Position numbers and translations under genes: made by a program | Shown: piece by piece, positions 6,459-16,187 of the stretch | Numbering within the stretch: the first letter of the stretch is position 1 | How the letters are laid out: every line of letters starts with the position of its first letter | Notes under the pieces: generated by a model | What the model was told of the DNA's origin: nothing | Databases searched by the model: none | The model's input: only the letters and a program-made list of their open reading frames with translations | Source of the DNA: CAIMUM01 sp034429715 | GTDB taxonomy: Bacteria; Chloroflexota; Dehalococcoidia; GIF9; UBA5629 | Length of the DNA: 64,000 nt | NCBI GenBank assembly: GCA_034429715.1 | Contig: DAOUFR010000011.1 | Coordinates: forward strand, 10,905 to 74,904 | Reading direction: 5' to 3'

Positions 6459-7196
6459 ATGCATTCTTTTGATGGGGTCAATCTCAAAATCGTCAGGGTA
6501 AAGGAACAGATCGAAGCTTTCCGCAGAGATATTGAGTTGTTTCATACCTCTAAGCCCAAACCATGTGAAATCATTCCACATGGCGATACTAAAGGTCTTA
6601 ACTATAGTCTTACCTATTGCATCAATCGACACCCCCCGAAAGAATGGGGTGTTCTTGCGGGTGAGATTGCTTATAACCTCCGATCCGCTCTCGACCATTT
6701 GGCTTGGCAATTGGCATTGCTCAAGACCAATAATCCTTCTAGAAGTACTGAGTTTCCCATTTTTTACGATCAAGCCATATTCAATGATCCAGGAAAAGGG
6801 GTTAAGAATAAATGGAAGGATATACCTCTCTATATCCGACCTACTATCGAAAAGTTTCAACCTTACAATAGAGGAAAGTGGCCGGAACTTGAACTTCTTT
6901 GGTGTCTCCATGAAATTAATCGTATTGACAAGCATAGGGAAATTATCCCGTGTTTTCTTCAACCAAGGATCGGTATCAAAGGTGAGCAATTTGGTACTTT
7001 TCAACCTATGAAATTGAACGATGGCGATACAATAACAGTCCTCAAATCTGAAGGTACAGCAAAATTGAAGATTATGGCAGAGATAGCGTTCGATGTCCCT
7101 GATTTCAGTTATCTCTTTCCCGCAATGGGTTTCTTGGGCATATATAAATTTATCAGCGATGAAGTAATCCCACGTTTCAAAGTCTTTTTCAAATGA
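6459..7196 (+). CDS. Unknown protein with HEPN-like R-x4-H motif
   Basis: A 245-residue protein. I chose ATG 6459 because GGAAGGA lies five bases upstream; the earlier in-frame codons lack a ribosome site. The motif GEIAYNLRSALDHLAWQLA (about 65-85) contains R-x4-H in a helix, the form found in HEPN RNases, and a second helix IDKHREI lies near 165. Proteins with this 'LRSALDHL' block are common uncharacterised accessory proteins. No antitoxin-like partner is adjacent. A same-length open frame on the other strand has no ribosome site or recognisable content. An RNase role would be inference. Confidence 0.6.
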   Translation: MHSFDGVNLKIVRVKEQIEAFRRDIELFHTSKPKPCEIIPHGDTKGLNYSLTYCINRHPPKEWGVLAGEIAYNLRSALDHLAWQLALLKTNNPSRSTEFPIFYDQAIFNDPGKGVKNKWKDIPLYIRPTIEKFQPYNRGKWPELELLWCLHEINRIDKHREIIPCFLQPRIGIKGEQFGTFQPMKLNDGDTITVLKSEGTAKLKIMAEIAFDVPDFSYLFPAMGFLGIYKFISDEVIPRFKVFFK

Positions 7197-7255
7197 ATTA
7201 GCTGTAACCATTGGTATAACGATTTACTCCATATCTAGATATTTATTTACACAGG

Positions 7256-7277
7256 GTTTCGCAACTGCCTCAAGCTT
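7256..7277 (+). repeat. Right copy of imperfect 22-bp inverted repeat
   Basis: Inverted match to 4398-4419 at 20 of 22 bases; the two mismatches are the central GC versus TG. Together the copies bracket the 2.9-kb accessory insert between rpsF and ychF. Confidence 0.6.
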
Positions 7278-7345
7278 CAGCCTCGAGCTGTGGTATTGCA
7301 TTTTCGTTCAGGCTGTCATATAGTTTTCTGGCAGGTCAACACAAT

Positions 7346-8446
7346 ATGGAAATCAGCATTATAGGTTTGCCCGGCAGCGGAAAAACAACTGTTTTCGACG
7401 CTTTGACCAAATGTTCCGCCGAGCCCAGGCCGCACGGCGGCGCCGGGCTTACCCTGTTTCCGGCAGTAGCCAAGGTGCCGGACGCGCGCGTGATGAAGCT
7501 CAGCGATATCTTCCATCCCAAAAAGACTACACTGGCCGAGATAAAATACGTGGATTACGCCGGGCTTCCCAAAGGATTCGGCAGGGAGCAGGGGGTCAGC
7601 GGGCAGTTTCTCAACAGCCTCAGCACCTCGGATGCCATTCTGCAGGTCGTGAGAGCTTTCGAAGACGCGAATATACCCCATGTGGACGGGAGGATCGATC
7701 CGCTCAAAGACATCGAAACTCTGGACATGGAGCTCGTGTTCTCCGACCTGACCATCATCGAGAAACGGCTGGGACGCCTCGAATCAGCATTGAAAATGGG
7801 GAAGTCCTCCGAGCGGGACGCGGCCGTCAAAGAGCAGGCGCTGCTCGGGAAAATCAAGGCTTCTCTGGACCAGGGAATCCCCATCAGGCTGCAAAAATTG
7901 GCCGCAGACGAATTACGGGCGATCAGTAATTACCAGTTTTTGACGGCCAAGTCGATGCTGATCGTGATCAACATCGGCGAAAAGCAGTTGCCCGAGGCGG
8001 AAAGCATTCTTGGCACTCTTAAAGCAGCCTACTCCATGCCACAGGTGGAGCTCATCTCCATGTGCGGCAAACTGGAAAGGGAGCTGGCGCAACTGCAGGA
8101 CGATGAGGCGGAGGAGTTCCGCAAGGATATCGGCCTCAAAGAAACCGCCTTCGCCGCTGTTATCAGACACTCTTATAGCCTGCTGGGTTTAATATCTTTC
8201 TTCACGGTGGGAGATGATGAGGTGAAGGCCTGGACTGTCAGGGAGAATACACCCGCCATCCAGGCGGCCGGCAAGATCCATACCGATATCGAGAGGGGTT
8301 TTATCAGGGCCGAGGTTATGAGCTATGACGATTTTATCAAGAGCGGGAGCACGGCCGAGGCGCGCAAGCACGGTTTACTGAGGCTGGAAGGTAAAACCTA
8401 TGCCGTGCGCGACGGGGATATCATGCATTTCCTGTTCAACGTATAA
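7346..8446 (+). CDS. ychF: Obg-like ATPase YchF
   Basis: A P-loop ATPase of the OBG family that binds ribosomes and affects stress responses. The 366-aa length is standard. The P-loop is GLPGSGKTT (7-15), switch II is VDYAGLPKG, and a C-terminal TGS domain covers about 280-366 (SFFTVGDDEVKAWTVRENTPA, HTDIERGFIRAEV). The usual N-K-x-D/E base-recognition site is replaced by VINIGEK, in keeping with the relaxed base specificity of YchF. The ribosome site is weak (CAGGT). It is the first native gene right of the accessory insert. Confidence 0.93.
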   Translation: MEISIIGLPGSGKTTVFDALTKCSAEPRPHGGAGLTLFPAVAKVPDARVMKLSDIFHPKKTTLAEIKYVDYAGLPKGFGREQGVSGQFLNSLSTSDAILQVVRAFEDANIPHVDGRIDPLKDIETLDMELVFSDLTIIEKRLGRLESALKMGKSSERDAAVKEQALLGKIKASLDQGIPIRLQKLAADELRAISNYQFLTAKSMLIVINIGEKQLPEAESILGTLKAAYSMPQVELISMCGKLERELAQLQDDEAEEFRKDIGLKETAFAAVIRHSYSLLGLISFFTVGDDEVKAWTVRENTPAIQAAGKIHTDIERGFIRAEVMSYDDFIKSGSTAEARKHGLLRLEGKTYAVRDGDIMHFLFNV

Positions 8447-8494
8447 TAATCGCTAATATTTGTACCGTGCCCCCTGTGATCCTTTCTCTTCAAG

Positions 8495-8523
8495 TTCACC
8501 GGCAAAAACCACGGTGTTATAAT
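8495..8523 (+). promoter_or_regulatory. Promoter for PEP synthase gene
   Basis: TTCACC at 8495-8500, a 17-base spacer, then an extended -10, TGT-TATAAT, at 8518-8523. The predicted start gives a leader of roughly 35 bases before the ATG at 8566, which has AAGGAG. Confidence 0.6.
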
Positions 8524-8565
8524 AGTCGATGATTTTTCCGGCATACTCACTATTAAGGAGCTTCC

Positions 8566-10839
8566 ATGAAAAAAAGCCACAAGGTCATAGCCTGGTTTGA
8601 GGAAATCACAAGGGAAGACATCGGCATCGCGGGCGGCAAGGGCGCCAACCTGGGCGAGATGGTACACGCCAATATACCGGTCCCACCCGGCTTTGTCGTA
8701 ACCGCCACAGCCTATTACGAGTTCCTGGAAGCGACCGACCTTATGGACGAGATAAGGAAATTGCTGAAGGATGTAGATGCGAACGACAGCCGGGCGCTGC
8801 AGGACGCGTCTTACCATATAAAGGAGAAAATCGTCAGCGTGGCCATGCCGGAACACATGGTGAAAGAGATACAGACATCCTACCGCAAGCTGGGAGGCGG
8901 GCTGGTGGCGGTGAGGTCTTCGGCAACTGCGGAGGACCTTCCGGATGCTTCGTTTGCCGGACAACAGCGCACATTCCTTAACATACAGGGCGAGGAATCC
9001 GTGGTCAAGGCTGTGCAGGAATGCTGGGCTTCCTTATTTGAATCAAGGGCCATTTTTTACCGCCATGAGCAGGGATTCGATCACTTCAAGGTTGGCATAG
9101 CCGTACCTGTGCAGCGAATGATCCAGTCGGAGGCCGCCGGCGTGATGTTCACGGTGGAGCCGCTCAGCAGCGACCGCAGCAAAATACTGATCGAGGCCAT
9201 TTTCGGGCTGGGTGAAGCCATAGTATCAGGGGACCTGACCCCCGATCAGTACACTCTGGACAAAAACAGCCTGTCTATTCTGGATAAAAAAATCGTCGAA
9301 CAGGACTGGTTCCTGACGCGCAATCTCGAGGTGAAACCCGACGAACTTGAGACAAATATTAAGGTGCCGGTGCCGCCCAAACGTCAAAAAATACAGAAAA
9401 TTGACGACGCCGATATTATCGGTCTGGCCACCATCGGCAAAAGGCTGGAGGAACACTATAAGACGCCGCAGGACGTCGAATGGGCCAAGGAAGGCGGGAA
9501 ACTGTATATCGTACAGACACGTCCCGTCACCACTCTCAATCAACCCATGGACGCCTCTACCGTGGACGAACTGAAAGCCGAGGCCATCTTAACCGGTGTA
9601 GCGGCAAGCCCCGGCGCAGCCAGCGGCGTGGTCAAGATCATCCGTGACCCATCGCAAATCGATAAAATCATAGACGGCGATATCCTGGTAGCCGAGATGA
9701 CGACACCTGATTTTGTGCCGGCCATGAAACGGGCCGTTGGTATAATTACGGACAGGGGCGGAAGGACCGCCCATGCAGCGATCGTCAGCAGGGAGCTCGG
9801 CATCCCCTGCATCGTGGGCACCGAGCGCGCTACCTCCCTGCTCAAAGACGGCCAGGAGGTGACCGTCGACGGATCGTCCGGCAAGGTGTATTCGGGCCGC
9901 GTTGCTATCAAGAGCAAAAAGGCCAAAATCCGCAGCACGTCGGGCGCCCGCATCAAGACTAAAACCAAACTTTATGTAAATCTGGCTGAGCCCGAGCTGG
10001 CGGAAAGGATAGCGGAACGTGACGTGGATGGAGTGGGACTTTTGAGGGCCGAGTTCATCATGGCCAGGATGGCGGGACATCCTCGCTTCATGCTTCACGA
10101 AGGTAAAGCCGCCCAATACATGGATGTGCTGACCAAGAATATCACCATGTTTACCAGGGCCTTTCATCCCAGGCCGGTCGTGTACCGCACCACCGATTTC
10201 AAAACCAACGAGTACAGGAATTTGCCCGGCGGCTATAAATACGAGGAAACCGAAGAAAACCCGATGATCGGCTACCGGGGCTGCTCAAGGTATACCCACG
10301 AAGTTGAGGTTTTCAGGATGGAGCTCGACGCCATTAAAAGAGTCTGCCAGTCCTACGATAACCTTTACGTCATGATACCCTTCGTGCGCTTTGTATCCGA
10401 GATCGTACAAATCAAGAAGATACTGACGGAGGAGGGCTTTTACCAGTTCCCCAAGTTCAAGCTGTGGATGATGGTCGAGGTGCCTTCCAATATCCTGCTC
10501 ATGGACAAATTTATCGATGCCGGCATTGACGGCATATCCATTGGTTCCAACGACCTCACGCAGCTTATCCTGGGTATAGACCGGGATAACTCCAAACTTG
10601 CCACGCAATTCGACGAAAGGAACGAGGCCGTGATGCTGGCCATCGAAAAGGCCGTAACCACCTCGGTCAGCAAGGGCATCACCTGCTCGATCTGCGGGCA
10701 GGCGCCATCTACCTATCCCGAGATAACCGAAAAGCTGGTAAGCTGGGGCATCACATCGATATCCGTGACACCTGATATGATCGACGAGACGCGGCATATC
10801 ATAGCCGACGCGGAAGAAAAACTGGCCGCCCGAAAATAA
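8566..10839 (+). CDS. ppsA: Phosphoenolpyruvate synthase
   Basis: Converts pyruvate, ATP and water to PEP, AMP and phosphate, the entry to gluconeogenesis from acetyl-CoA or pyruvate. The 757-aa protein has an N-terminal ATP-grasp region (GGKGANLGEM near 24-33; VRSSATAEDLPDASFAGQQ), the phosphohistidine swivel domain with GGRTAHAAIVSRELGIPCIVG (near 400), and a C-terminal TIM barrel with SIGSNDLTQLILGIDRD and the catalytic cysteine in CSICGQAPS. All three catalytic parts are intact. It has its own promoter. Confidence 0.95.
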   Translation: MKKSHKVIAWFEEITREDIGIAGGKGANLGEMVHANIPVPPGFVVTATAYYEFLEATDLMDEIRKLLKDVDANDSRALQDASYHIKEKIVSVAMPEHMVKEIQTSYRKLGGGLVAVRSSATAEDLPDASFAGQQRTFLNIQGEESVVKAVQECWASLFESRAIFYRHEQGFDHFKVGIAVPVQRMIQSEAAGVMFTVEPLSSDRSKILIEAIFGLGEAIVSGDLTPDQYTLDKNSLSILDKKIVEQDWFLTRNLEVKPDELETNIKVPVPPKRQKIQKIDDADIIGLATIGKRLEEHYKTPQDVEWAKEGGKLYIVQTRPVTTLNQPMDASTVDELKAEAILTGVAASPGAASGVVKIIRDPSQIDKIIDGDILVAEMTTPDFVPAMKRAVGIITDRGGRTAHAAIVSRELGIPCIVGTERATSLLKDGQEVTVDGSSGKVYSGRVAIKSKKAKIRSTSGARIKTKTKLYVNLAEPELAERIAERDVDGVGLLRAEFIMARMAGHPRFMLHEGKAAQYMDVLTKNITMFTRAFHPRPVVYRTTDFKTNEYRNLPGGYKYEETEENPMIGYRGCSRYTHEVEVFRMELDAIKRVCQSYDNLYVMIPFVRFVSEIVQIKKILTEEGFYQFPKFKLWMMVEVPSNILLMDKFIDAGIDGISIGSNDLTQLILGIDRDNSKLATQFDERNEAVMLAIEKAVTTSVSKGITCSICGQAPSTYPEITEKLVSWGITSISVTPDMIDETRHIIADAEEKLAARK

Positions 10840-10874
10840 CGGGCGCCGCCGATCAGCATGGTAAGTTATTACTC

Positions 10875-11903
10875 ATGTCTGAAATGAATGTTCGACAAAG
10901 GCTGGAGCAGGCCGAGGAGAACCTGTCGCCCTACGCGGCGCGCAGCATTGCCAGCCGCGGCAGGAGGGTTGCCGAGCAGCCGTGCCCTTTGAGAACCGCT
11001 TTCCAGCGCGACCGCGACCGCATTATATTCTCCAATGCCTTCCGCAGGCTTAAACACAAGACCCAGGTATTCATTGCTCCGGAGGGCGACCACTATATAA
11101 CACGCCTGACGCATACGCTGGAAGTTTCACAGATAGGCCGCACTATCTCCCGGGCGCTTTCCCTGAACGAAGACCTGACTGAAGCTATAGCTCTTGGCCA
11201 TGACCTGGGGCATACACCCTTCGGGCACATAGGTGAAAATGTGCTGAACGAACTGGTCCCCGGCGGATTCAAGCATTACGAGCAGAGCCTGAGGGTGGTG
11301 GACCATATCGAAAATAAAGGCACGGGACTGAACCTGACCTGGGAGGTGCGGGACGGCATATTGAACCATTCCAAGGGCGACCTAGAGATACTGGAAGAAG
11401 GATGGAATACCGTGTCCACAGTGGAGGGCCAGGTGGTGAAGATGGCCGACCTGGTGGCATATATAAACCACGATGTCGAAGACGCTATCCGCGCCGGCAT
11501 AATATCCAGCTCCGACCTGCCGGTCTCCACCGTCAGGACGCTGGGACAGTCCAATTCAAGCCGCATCAATACGCTGGTCACGAACATCGTAGCCTTTTCA
11601 TCGGGAAAGATGGACGGCGGCGCCGACCGGCAGATCATAGGGATGAGCCCCGAAGTCCTGAACGCTGCCAACGAGCTGCGCGAGTTTCTCTTCGCCAGGG
11701 TTTACCGGAACAGCCTGGAGGAAGGGAAAGCGTCGGACGCCCGCGAGATAATACTCCTTCTGTACCGCCATTTCCTCAAGGATCCGACGAGGCTGCCCGG
11801 GGAGTACAGGATGTTGGATGGCGGCCATGAACGCCGCATCGCCGACTATATAGCAGGCATGACGGACCATTATGCTATACTCACAGCAGAAAACCTCAGA
11901 TAA
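10875..11903 (+). CDS. dgt: Deoxyguanosinetriphosphate triphosphohydrolase-like protein
   Basis: HD-domain dNTPase that removes triphosphate from deoxynucleotides. Metal ligands are visible as HTLEVSQIGR and AIALGHDLGHTPFGHIGE, the H...HD core, with a further Asp in VAYINHDVEDA. The 342-aa length matches the short dGTPase-like class, for which dNTP preference varies. It is followed within 50 bases by dnaG and rpoD, the usual Gram-positive-like dgt-dnaG-rpoD order, so it is probably cotranscribed with the replication primase. Confidence 0.93.
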   Translation: MSEMNVRQRLEQAEENLSPYAARSIASRGRRVAEQPCPLRTAFQRDRDRIIFSNAFRRLKHKTQVFIAPEGDHYITRLTHTLEVSQIGRTISRALSLNEDLTEAIALGHDLGHTPFGHIGENVLNELVPGGFKHYEQSLRVVDHIENKGTGLNLTWEVRDGILNHSKGDLEILEEGWNTVSTVEGQVVKMADLVAYINHDVEDAIRAGIISSSDLPVSTVRTLGQSNSSRINTLVTNIVAFSSGKMDGGADRQIIGMSPEVLNAANELREFLFARVYRNSLEEGKASDAREIILLLYRHFLKDPTRLPGEYRMLDGGHERRIADYIAGMTDHYAILTAENLR

Positions 11904-11950
11904 ACACCGATCTCTCCCTATCCGCGCAATAAACAAGCTCTGATCAGACT

Positions 11951-13822
11951 ATGAACACGACAGACGAGATCAAACAGAGGCTGGACATCGTGGACGTGGT
12001 GTCGCAGTACGTCAAGCTGACCAAGTCGGGCCGCAACTACAAGGCCAACTGCCCCTTCCACAGCGAAAAAACGGCCTCTTTTTTCGTTTTCCCCGAGAAG
12101 CAAAGCTGGCATTGTTTCGGAGCATGCGCCACGGGAGGCGACATATTCACCTTCGTGATGAAAAAGGAGGGTATCGATTTCGGCCAGGCGCTACGTATCC
12201 TGGCGGAAAAGGCCAATATCACTCTCACTTACAGGACCAGCCAGGCCTCCGCCGAAGAGAAGTCCCGGCAGGACACCCTTTTCAAACTGAACGAGGTCGC
12301 TGCGGAATACTATCACTATCTGCTGCTGCATGACGCAGAGGCTGAGACAGCCAGAAAATATACGGCAGGCCGGGGCCTCTCCCAGACGGTGATAGACAAT
12401 TTTCAACTGGGATACTCGCCCAATAAGTGGGACGGCCTGCTCGGCTATCTGTCCAAAGCAGGCTACAGGGAAGACGACATACTGGCAGTCGGGCTGATCA
12501 TTCAGCGCGACACAGGCGGCTTCCACGACAGGTTCAGAAACAGGCTGATGTTCCCCATACGGGATGTAAAGGGCCGTGTGGTCGGATTCGGCGGCCGTGC
12601 GCTGGACGATTCAATCCCCAAATACCTGAATTCGCCGCAATCGATATTGTTCGACAAGAGCTCCATTATCTACGGGATAGAGCGCGCTGCATCAGCGATC
12701 AGGCAGCATGACAGCGTGGTGATCAGCGAAGGATACATGGACACTCTGGCGGCGCACCAGTTCGGCTTCGAAAATACGGTCGCATCAATGGGCACCGCCC
12801 TCACGGAAAAACAGATATCGACTCTGCGCAAGCTGACGCGCAATATCATCGTTGCACTCGATGCCGACGCGGCCGGGCTTGAGGCCACGGCCCGCAGCAT
12901 CACCACCATCGATGAACAGATACCCAAGGACCATTGGATGCCCTGGATTGAGCCGAAGACCTACAGTGAACTGGTCAAGCACGAGGTTCAGGTGGTCGAG
13001 ATCGCGGGGGGGAAAGATCCGGACGAAATCATACGCAGTTCGCCCGACAAATGGGCCGGGCTGCTCAAGGAGTCTCAGCCCATAATCGATTTTACTTTAA
13101 AAAAGGAAATTGCTAATATAGACCAAAATAATCCCAAAGATAAGTCCGCATTAGTATCAAAGTTTTTACCAATTCTATCTCAGGTAGATGACAACGTCCG
13201 GCGTGCCCATTATGTTGAGAAGTTGTCGCACCTTCTCGGGCTTAATAAAGGGTTCGTACATGATGCAATATCCGATTTCCGGACCAGGGAAAAGAAATCT
13301 AAAGCGGCGAGTGGCAGCAAGGCCATAAAGAGCTATGCCGATCAGATCGCATCTCCACATCATATTGAAAAGTATGTTCTGGCGTTATTACTCCTGTTCG
13401 CCGATCTCCGGGAGGAAGGCATGAGACTATCTGAGAAATATTTTGAACTTTCGGAAAATAAGGCTATATTATTGAAATGGCAGGGTGCTGCTAATCCGGA
13501 TTCGCTTGGCGAGGATATGGATCCCCTGCTAAAGGAATTCTATGACCAGCTGATATCCATGGGGAATAAAATACCTTCATCCGTATATCATGATCGTAAG
13601 GATCGGGAAAACACATTGAACGATTGCATCAATAGATTGCTTGAGCGCCACATAAGAAATCGTGAGATCGAGAAGAAATTCATCCTATCCGAAGAGAAAG
13701 GCAGCGGTGATGTCGATAGTCAATTAGCGAAACTGATCGAACTGGATATAAAGGAAAGCCAGCAACTGCATGATATCTTCAATAAGCGCGGCCGACTTTT
13801 CAGCCGTACAAAGGGAGACTGA
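11951..13822 (+). CDS. dnaG: DNA primase
   Basis: Makes RNA primers for replication. At the N-terminus a CHC2 zinc finger has C34-x2-H37 and C55/C59; the second pair reads HCFGACATGGD, spaced C-x3-C instead of the common C-x2-C. The TOPRIM core follows (ISEGYMDTLAAHQFG with the catalytic Glu, ALDADAAG with the metal Asp pair). The C-terminal helicase-interaction region (about 440-623) is divergent and richer in A+T. The stop codon TGA is followed directly by the rpoD ATG. Confidence 0.96.
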   Translation: MNTTDEIKQRLDIVDVVSQYVKLTKSGRNYKANCPFHSEKTASFFVFPEKQSWHCFGACATGGDIFTFVMKKEGIDFGQALRILAEKANITLTYRTSQASAEEKSRQDTLFKLNEVAAEYYHYLLLHDAEAETARKYTAGRGLSQTVIDNFQLGYSPNKWDGLLGYLSKAGYREDDILAVGLIIQRDTGGFHDRFRNRLMFPIRDVKGRVVGFGGRALDDSIPKYLNSPQSILFDKSSIIYGIERAASAIRQHDSVVISEGYMDTLAAHQFGFENTVASMGTALTEKQISTLRKLTRNIIVALDADAAGLEATARSITTIDEQIPKDHWMPWIEPKTYSELVKHEVQVVEIAGGKDPDEIIRSSPDKWAGLLKESQPIIDFTLKKEIANIDQNNPKDKSALVSKFLPILSQVDDNVRRAHYVEKLSHLLGLNKGFVHDAISDFRTREKKSKAASGSKAIKSYADQIASPHHIEKYVLALLLLFADLREEGMRLSEKYFELSENKAILLKWQGAANPDSLGEDMDPLLKEFYDQLISMGNKIPSSVYHDRKDRENTLNDCINRLLERHIRNREIEKKFILSEEKGSGDVDSQLAKLIELDIKESQQLHDIFNKRGRLFSRTKGD

Positions 13823-15544
13823 ATGGCAAAGATCTCAAACAAGGTGAAGCGTAAGAAAACGTCTCCGGCAAAGCCTGCGCGGAAGGGTAAAGTCGCGGTT
13901 AAGGGCGCAGCTAAGGGCGCAGTTAAAAGTGCGGTTAAAAGCGCGGCTAAAAGCCCGGTTAAGGCTGCGGTCAAGAGTACGCCAAAGGATGCTGCCAGGG
14001 ATAAAGTGAAGGTCAAGGTAAAGGTCAAGGTTGAGCCTGTGACTGTCGAAGTCGAAGGCGCCACACTAACACAAACGGAATTCGAGGTACGCCCCGACCC
14101 CTGGGGCAAGATCGAAGCCGAAGCCATGCCTCAGGACGAGAAAGAGCTGCTTTTCAGCGATATCGAAGCTGCCCCGGAGTTTGCCGAAGAATGGCTCAAG
14201 CCCGAAGTAGAGGAAAAGCCGCTCATAGAGCTTGAGATCGAGCTGGCCGAGCATGAAGCAATCGACGACCCGGTCAGGATGTATCTGCACGAGATCGGAA
14301 AATACCCGTTGTTGAACGCCAAGCTGGAACGTGAACTCGCCAGTAAAATCGAGCCCTTTAAATATATGGCCCATATCCGGGAGGCCTTCCGCCACCAGGA
14401 AAACCGTTTCCCCAGTATATCCGACTTCGTTATTCAGCTGCTGAAGAACCTGGCGGACAGCGACACCGTTATCGACAGACTGGGGGAACAACTCAACGTC
14501 GCCAAGAAACCCAGCTTTAAAGAAAGGCTGCTCAATCAGAAGCTGCATCAGGCGATCGATGATTTTATCAATCCCGAAACGGTCATAAAAATCGCGGCGG
14601 ATTTGAACCGTGAGCCCCACGAGATCGAAAAGAGGCTTGTCGATTACTCAATCTATGTTCGCATCATCAATCCCGAGATATTTTCTATCATAGACAGCAA
14701 CTCGACCTGGGACAAAGTCAAGCAGATCGTTAATAAGGACGGCGAGACCAAACTTGCCGCAAAAATCGACGGACACAGCCATCCGTTTCAACAGAAATTC
14801 GAACACATCGACAGGGACGGCAGGGAAGCCAGCAAGCAGCTTACCGTCTCCAATCTCAGGTTGGTGGTCAGCGTGGCCAAGAAATATGTCGGACACGGGA
14901 TGCCTCTGCTTGACCTGATACAGGAGGGCAACATCGGCCTGGTCAGGGCTGTTGAAAAGTTCGAATACCGCAAAGGATACAAATTCAGCACATATGCCAC
15001 GTGGTGGATCAGACAGGCCATCACACGGGCGATAGCGGACCAGGCCAGGACCATACGCATACCGGTACATATGGTTGAGACTATCAACAGGCTGCTCAAG
15101 GTCAACAGAAAGCTGTCCCAGGAGTTTGGGCGCGAACCCAGTTGCGAGGAGATCGGTGTGGGCATGGAGATATCGGCGGAGAAGGTCAGGGAGATTATGA
15201 AACTCTCTCAGGTGCCCATCTCCCTTGAGATGCCCATCGGCGAGGAAGAGGACAGCCATCTGGGTGATTTTATCGAAGATCGCTCCAACCTGCCCCCTGC
15301 TGACGCGGCTTCACGCGAGCTGCTCAAAGCCCAGCTCGATAAAGTCCTGGGCGAGCTGACTGAACGCGAGCGCAAGGTGCTGCTGCTCAGGTTCGGACTT
15401 GAGGACGGCCGGGCCAGGACGCTGGAAGAGGTAGGCAAGGAGTTTAACGTAACACGCGAACGGATAAGGCAAATCGAAGCCAAAGCTTTACGCAAGTTGC
15501 GGCATCCCAGCCGGAGCCGTAAGCTTAAAGATTACCTCGAATAA
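13823..15544 (+). CDS. rpoD: Primary RNA polymerase sigma factor, Lys/Ala-rich N-terminal tail
   Basis: Housekeeping sigma-70 of 573 aa. Region 1.2 begins near residue 152 (DDPVRMYLHEIGKYPLL), a long spacer follows, region 2 contains LLDLIQEGNIGLVRAVEKFEYRKGYKF in overlapping form with YATWWIRQAI, and region 4.2 ends in TRERIRQIEAKALRKLRHPS. Instead of an acidic region 1.1 the first ~75 residues are a low-complexity basic tail of K-x-A-V-K-type repeats, like histone H1 tails, followed by an acidic stretch. The ATG abuts the dnaG stop. Identity is certain; the role of the tail is unknown. Confidence 0.95.
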   Translation: MAKISNKVKRKKTSPAKPARKGKVAVKGAAKGAVKSAVKSAAKSPVKAAVKSTPKDAARDKVKVKVKVKVEPVTVEVEGATLTQTEFEVRPDPWGKIEAEAMPQDEKELLFSDIEAAPEFAEEWLKPEVEEKPLIELEIELAEHEAIDDPVRMYLHEIGKYPLLNAKLERELASKIEPFKYMAHIREAFRHQENRFPSISDFVIQLLKNLADSDTVIDRLGEQLNVAKKPSFKERLLNQKLHQAIDDFINPETVIKIAADLNREPHEIEKRLVDYSIYVRIINPEIFSIIDSNSTWDKVKQIVNKDGETKLAAKIDGHSHPFQQKFEHIDRDGREASKQLTVSNLRLVVSVAKKYVGHGMPLLDLIQEGNIGLVRAVEKFEYRKGYKFSTYATWWIRQAITRAIADQARTIRIPVHMVETINRLLKVNRKLSQEFGREPSCEEIGVGMEISAEKVREIMKLSQVPISLEMPIGEEEDSHLGDFIEDRSNLPPADAASRELLKAQLDKVLGELTERERKVLLLRFGLEDGRARTLEEVGKEFNVTRERIRQIEAKALRKLRHPSRSRKLKDYLE

Positions 15545-15570
15545 TCACTGGCTGACTTAGGAGGGAACCG

Positions 15571-16179
15571 ATGAGAATCCTTCAAGGATTTTTAATATTC
15601 ATGGGCGCCCTGGCGGTGCTGGCCATTATCGCCCTGGTATTTGGCTACGTACTGGCATTGCTGACACCTGACATGCGCACGAGTATGAGGCCCGTGGTCC
15701 TGTCTTCGGAGGCTGTCGACAGCCTCAATAAAAAGATCAGCGATACGCAGAAAATTACCGAGGCAGCCTACGAAGCGAAAACCAGCAAAGATGTGCAGAT
15801 AGTAATCACAGAGGAAGAGCTCAACTCCACTATCGTCATGGCCCTGGCCGAAGGAACCGTGCCCGCCAAGGAGATGCTGGTTAATTTCAACGACGGTTAC
15901 CTGATGATGTATACGTCATGGAACTTCCCCGGTATTCCGGTTAGAACGGGTTTCATCGGAACACTGGACGCGGAAAACGGAAAACCGGTATTCGTAATCC
16001 ATGACTTTTACCTGGGAAAACTGCCGGTTCCGGATGATGTCGATAGAGGGGTGCAGAGCTGGATAAATATCCTCTTCCAGTTGAACGCTCCCATGGACGA
16101 ACTGGGATTCGAACTGAAAGAGATCACCATAACCGAAGGACAACTAAAACTGGCCGGTGTGACGAAAACAGGAAAGTAG
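15571..16179 (+). CDS. Membrane-anchored protein of unknown function
   Basis: A 202-residue protein, unrecognised. Residues 4-31 form a transmembrane helix (LQGFLIFMGALAVLAIIALVF in part), followed by a mostly polar extracytoplasmic domain with beta-strand-like segments (VQIVITEEELNSTIVMALA). Its ATG has a strong ribosome site (TAGGAGG) and lies 26 bases after rpoD, so it may be read through from the dnaG-rpoD operon. It ends nine bases before the convergent ffh. Nothing in it suggests an anti-sigma factor beyond position, and position alone is weak evidence. Confidence 0.8.
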   Translation: MRILQGFLIFMGALAVLAIIALVFGYVLALLTPDMRTSMRPVVLSSEAVDSLNKKISDTQKITEAAYEAKTSKDVQIVITEEELNSTIVMALAEGTVPAKEMLVNFNDGYLMMYTSWNFPGIPVRTGFIGTLDAENGKPVFVIHDFYLGKLPVPDDVDRGVQSWINILFQLNAPMDELGFELKEITITEGQLKLAGVTKTGK

Positions 16180-16187
16180 GCCGCCGC

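Noticed and set aside
6411..7211. Open frame of 266 codons on the minus strand
   Set aside because: It mirrors the R-x4-H gene, which has a ribosome site and a family-like motif; the antisense frame has neither.
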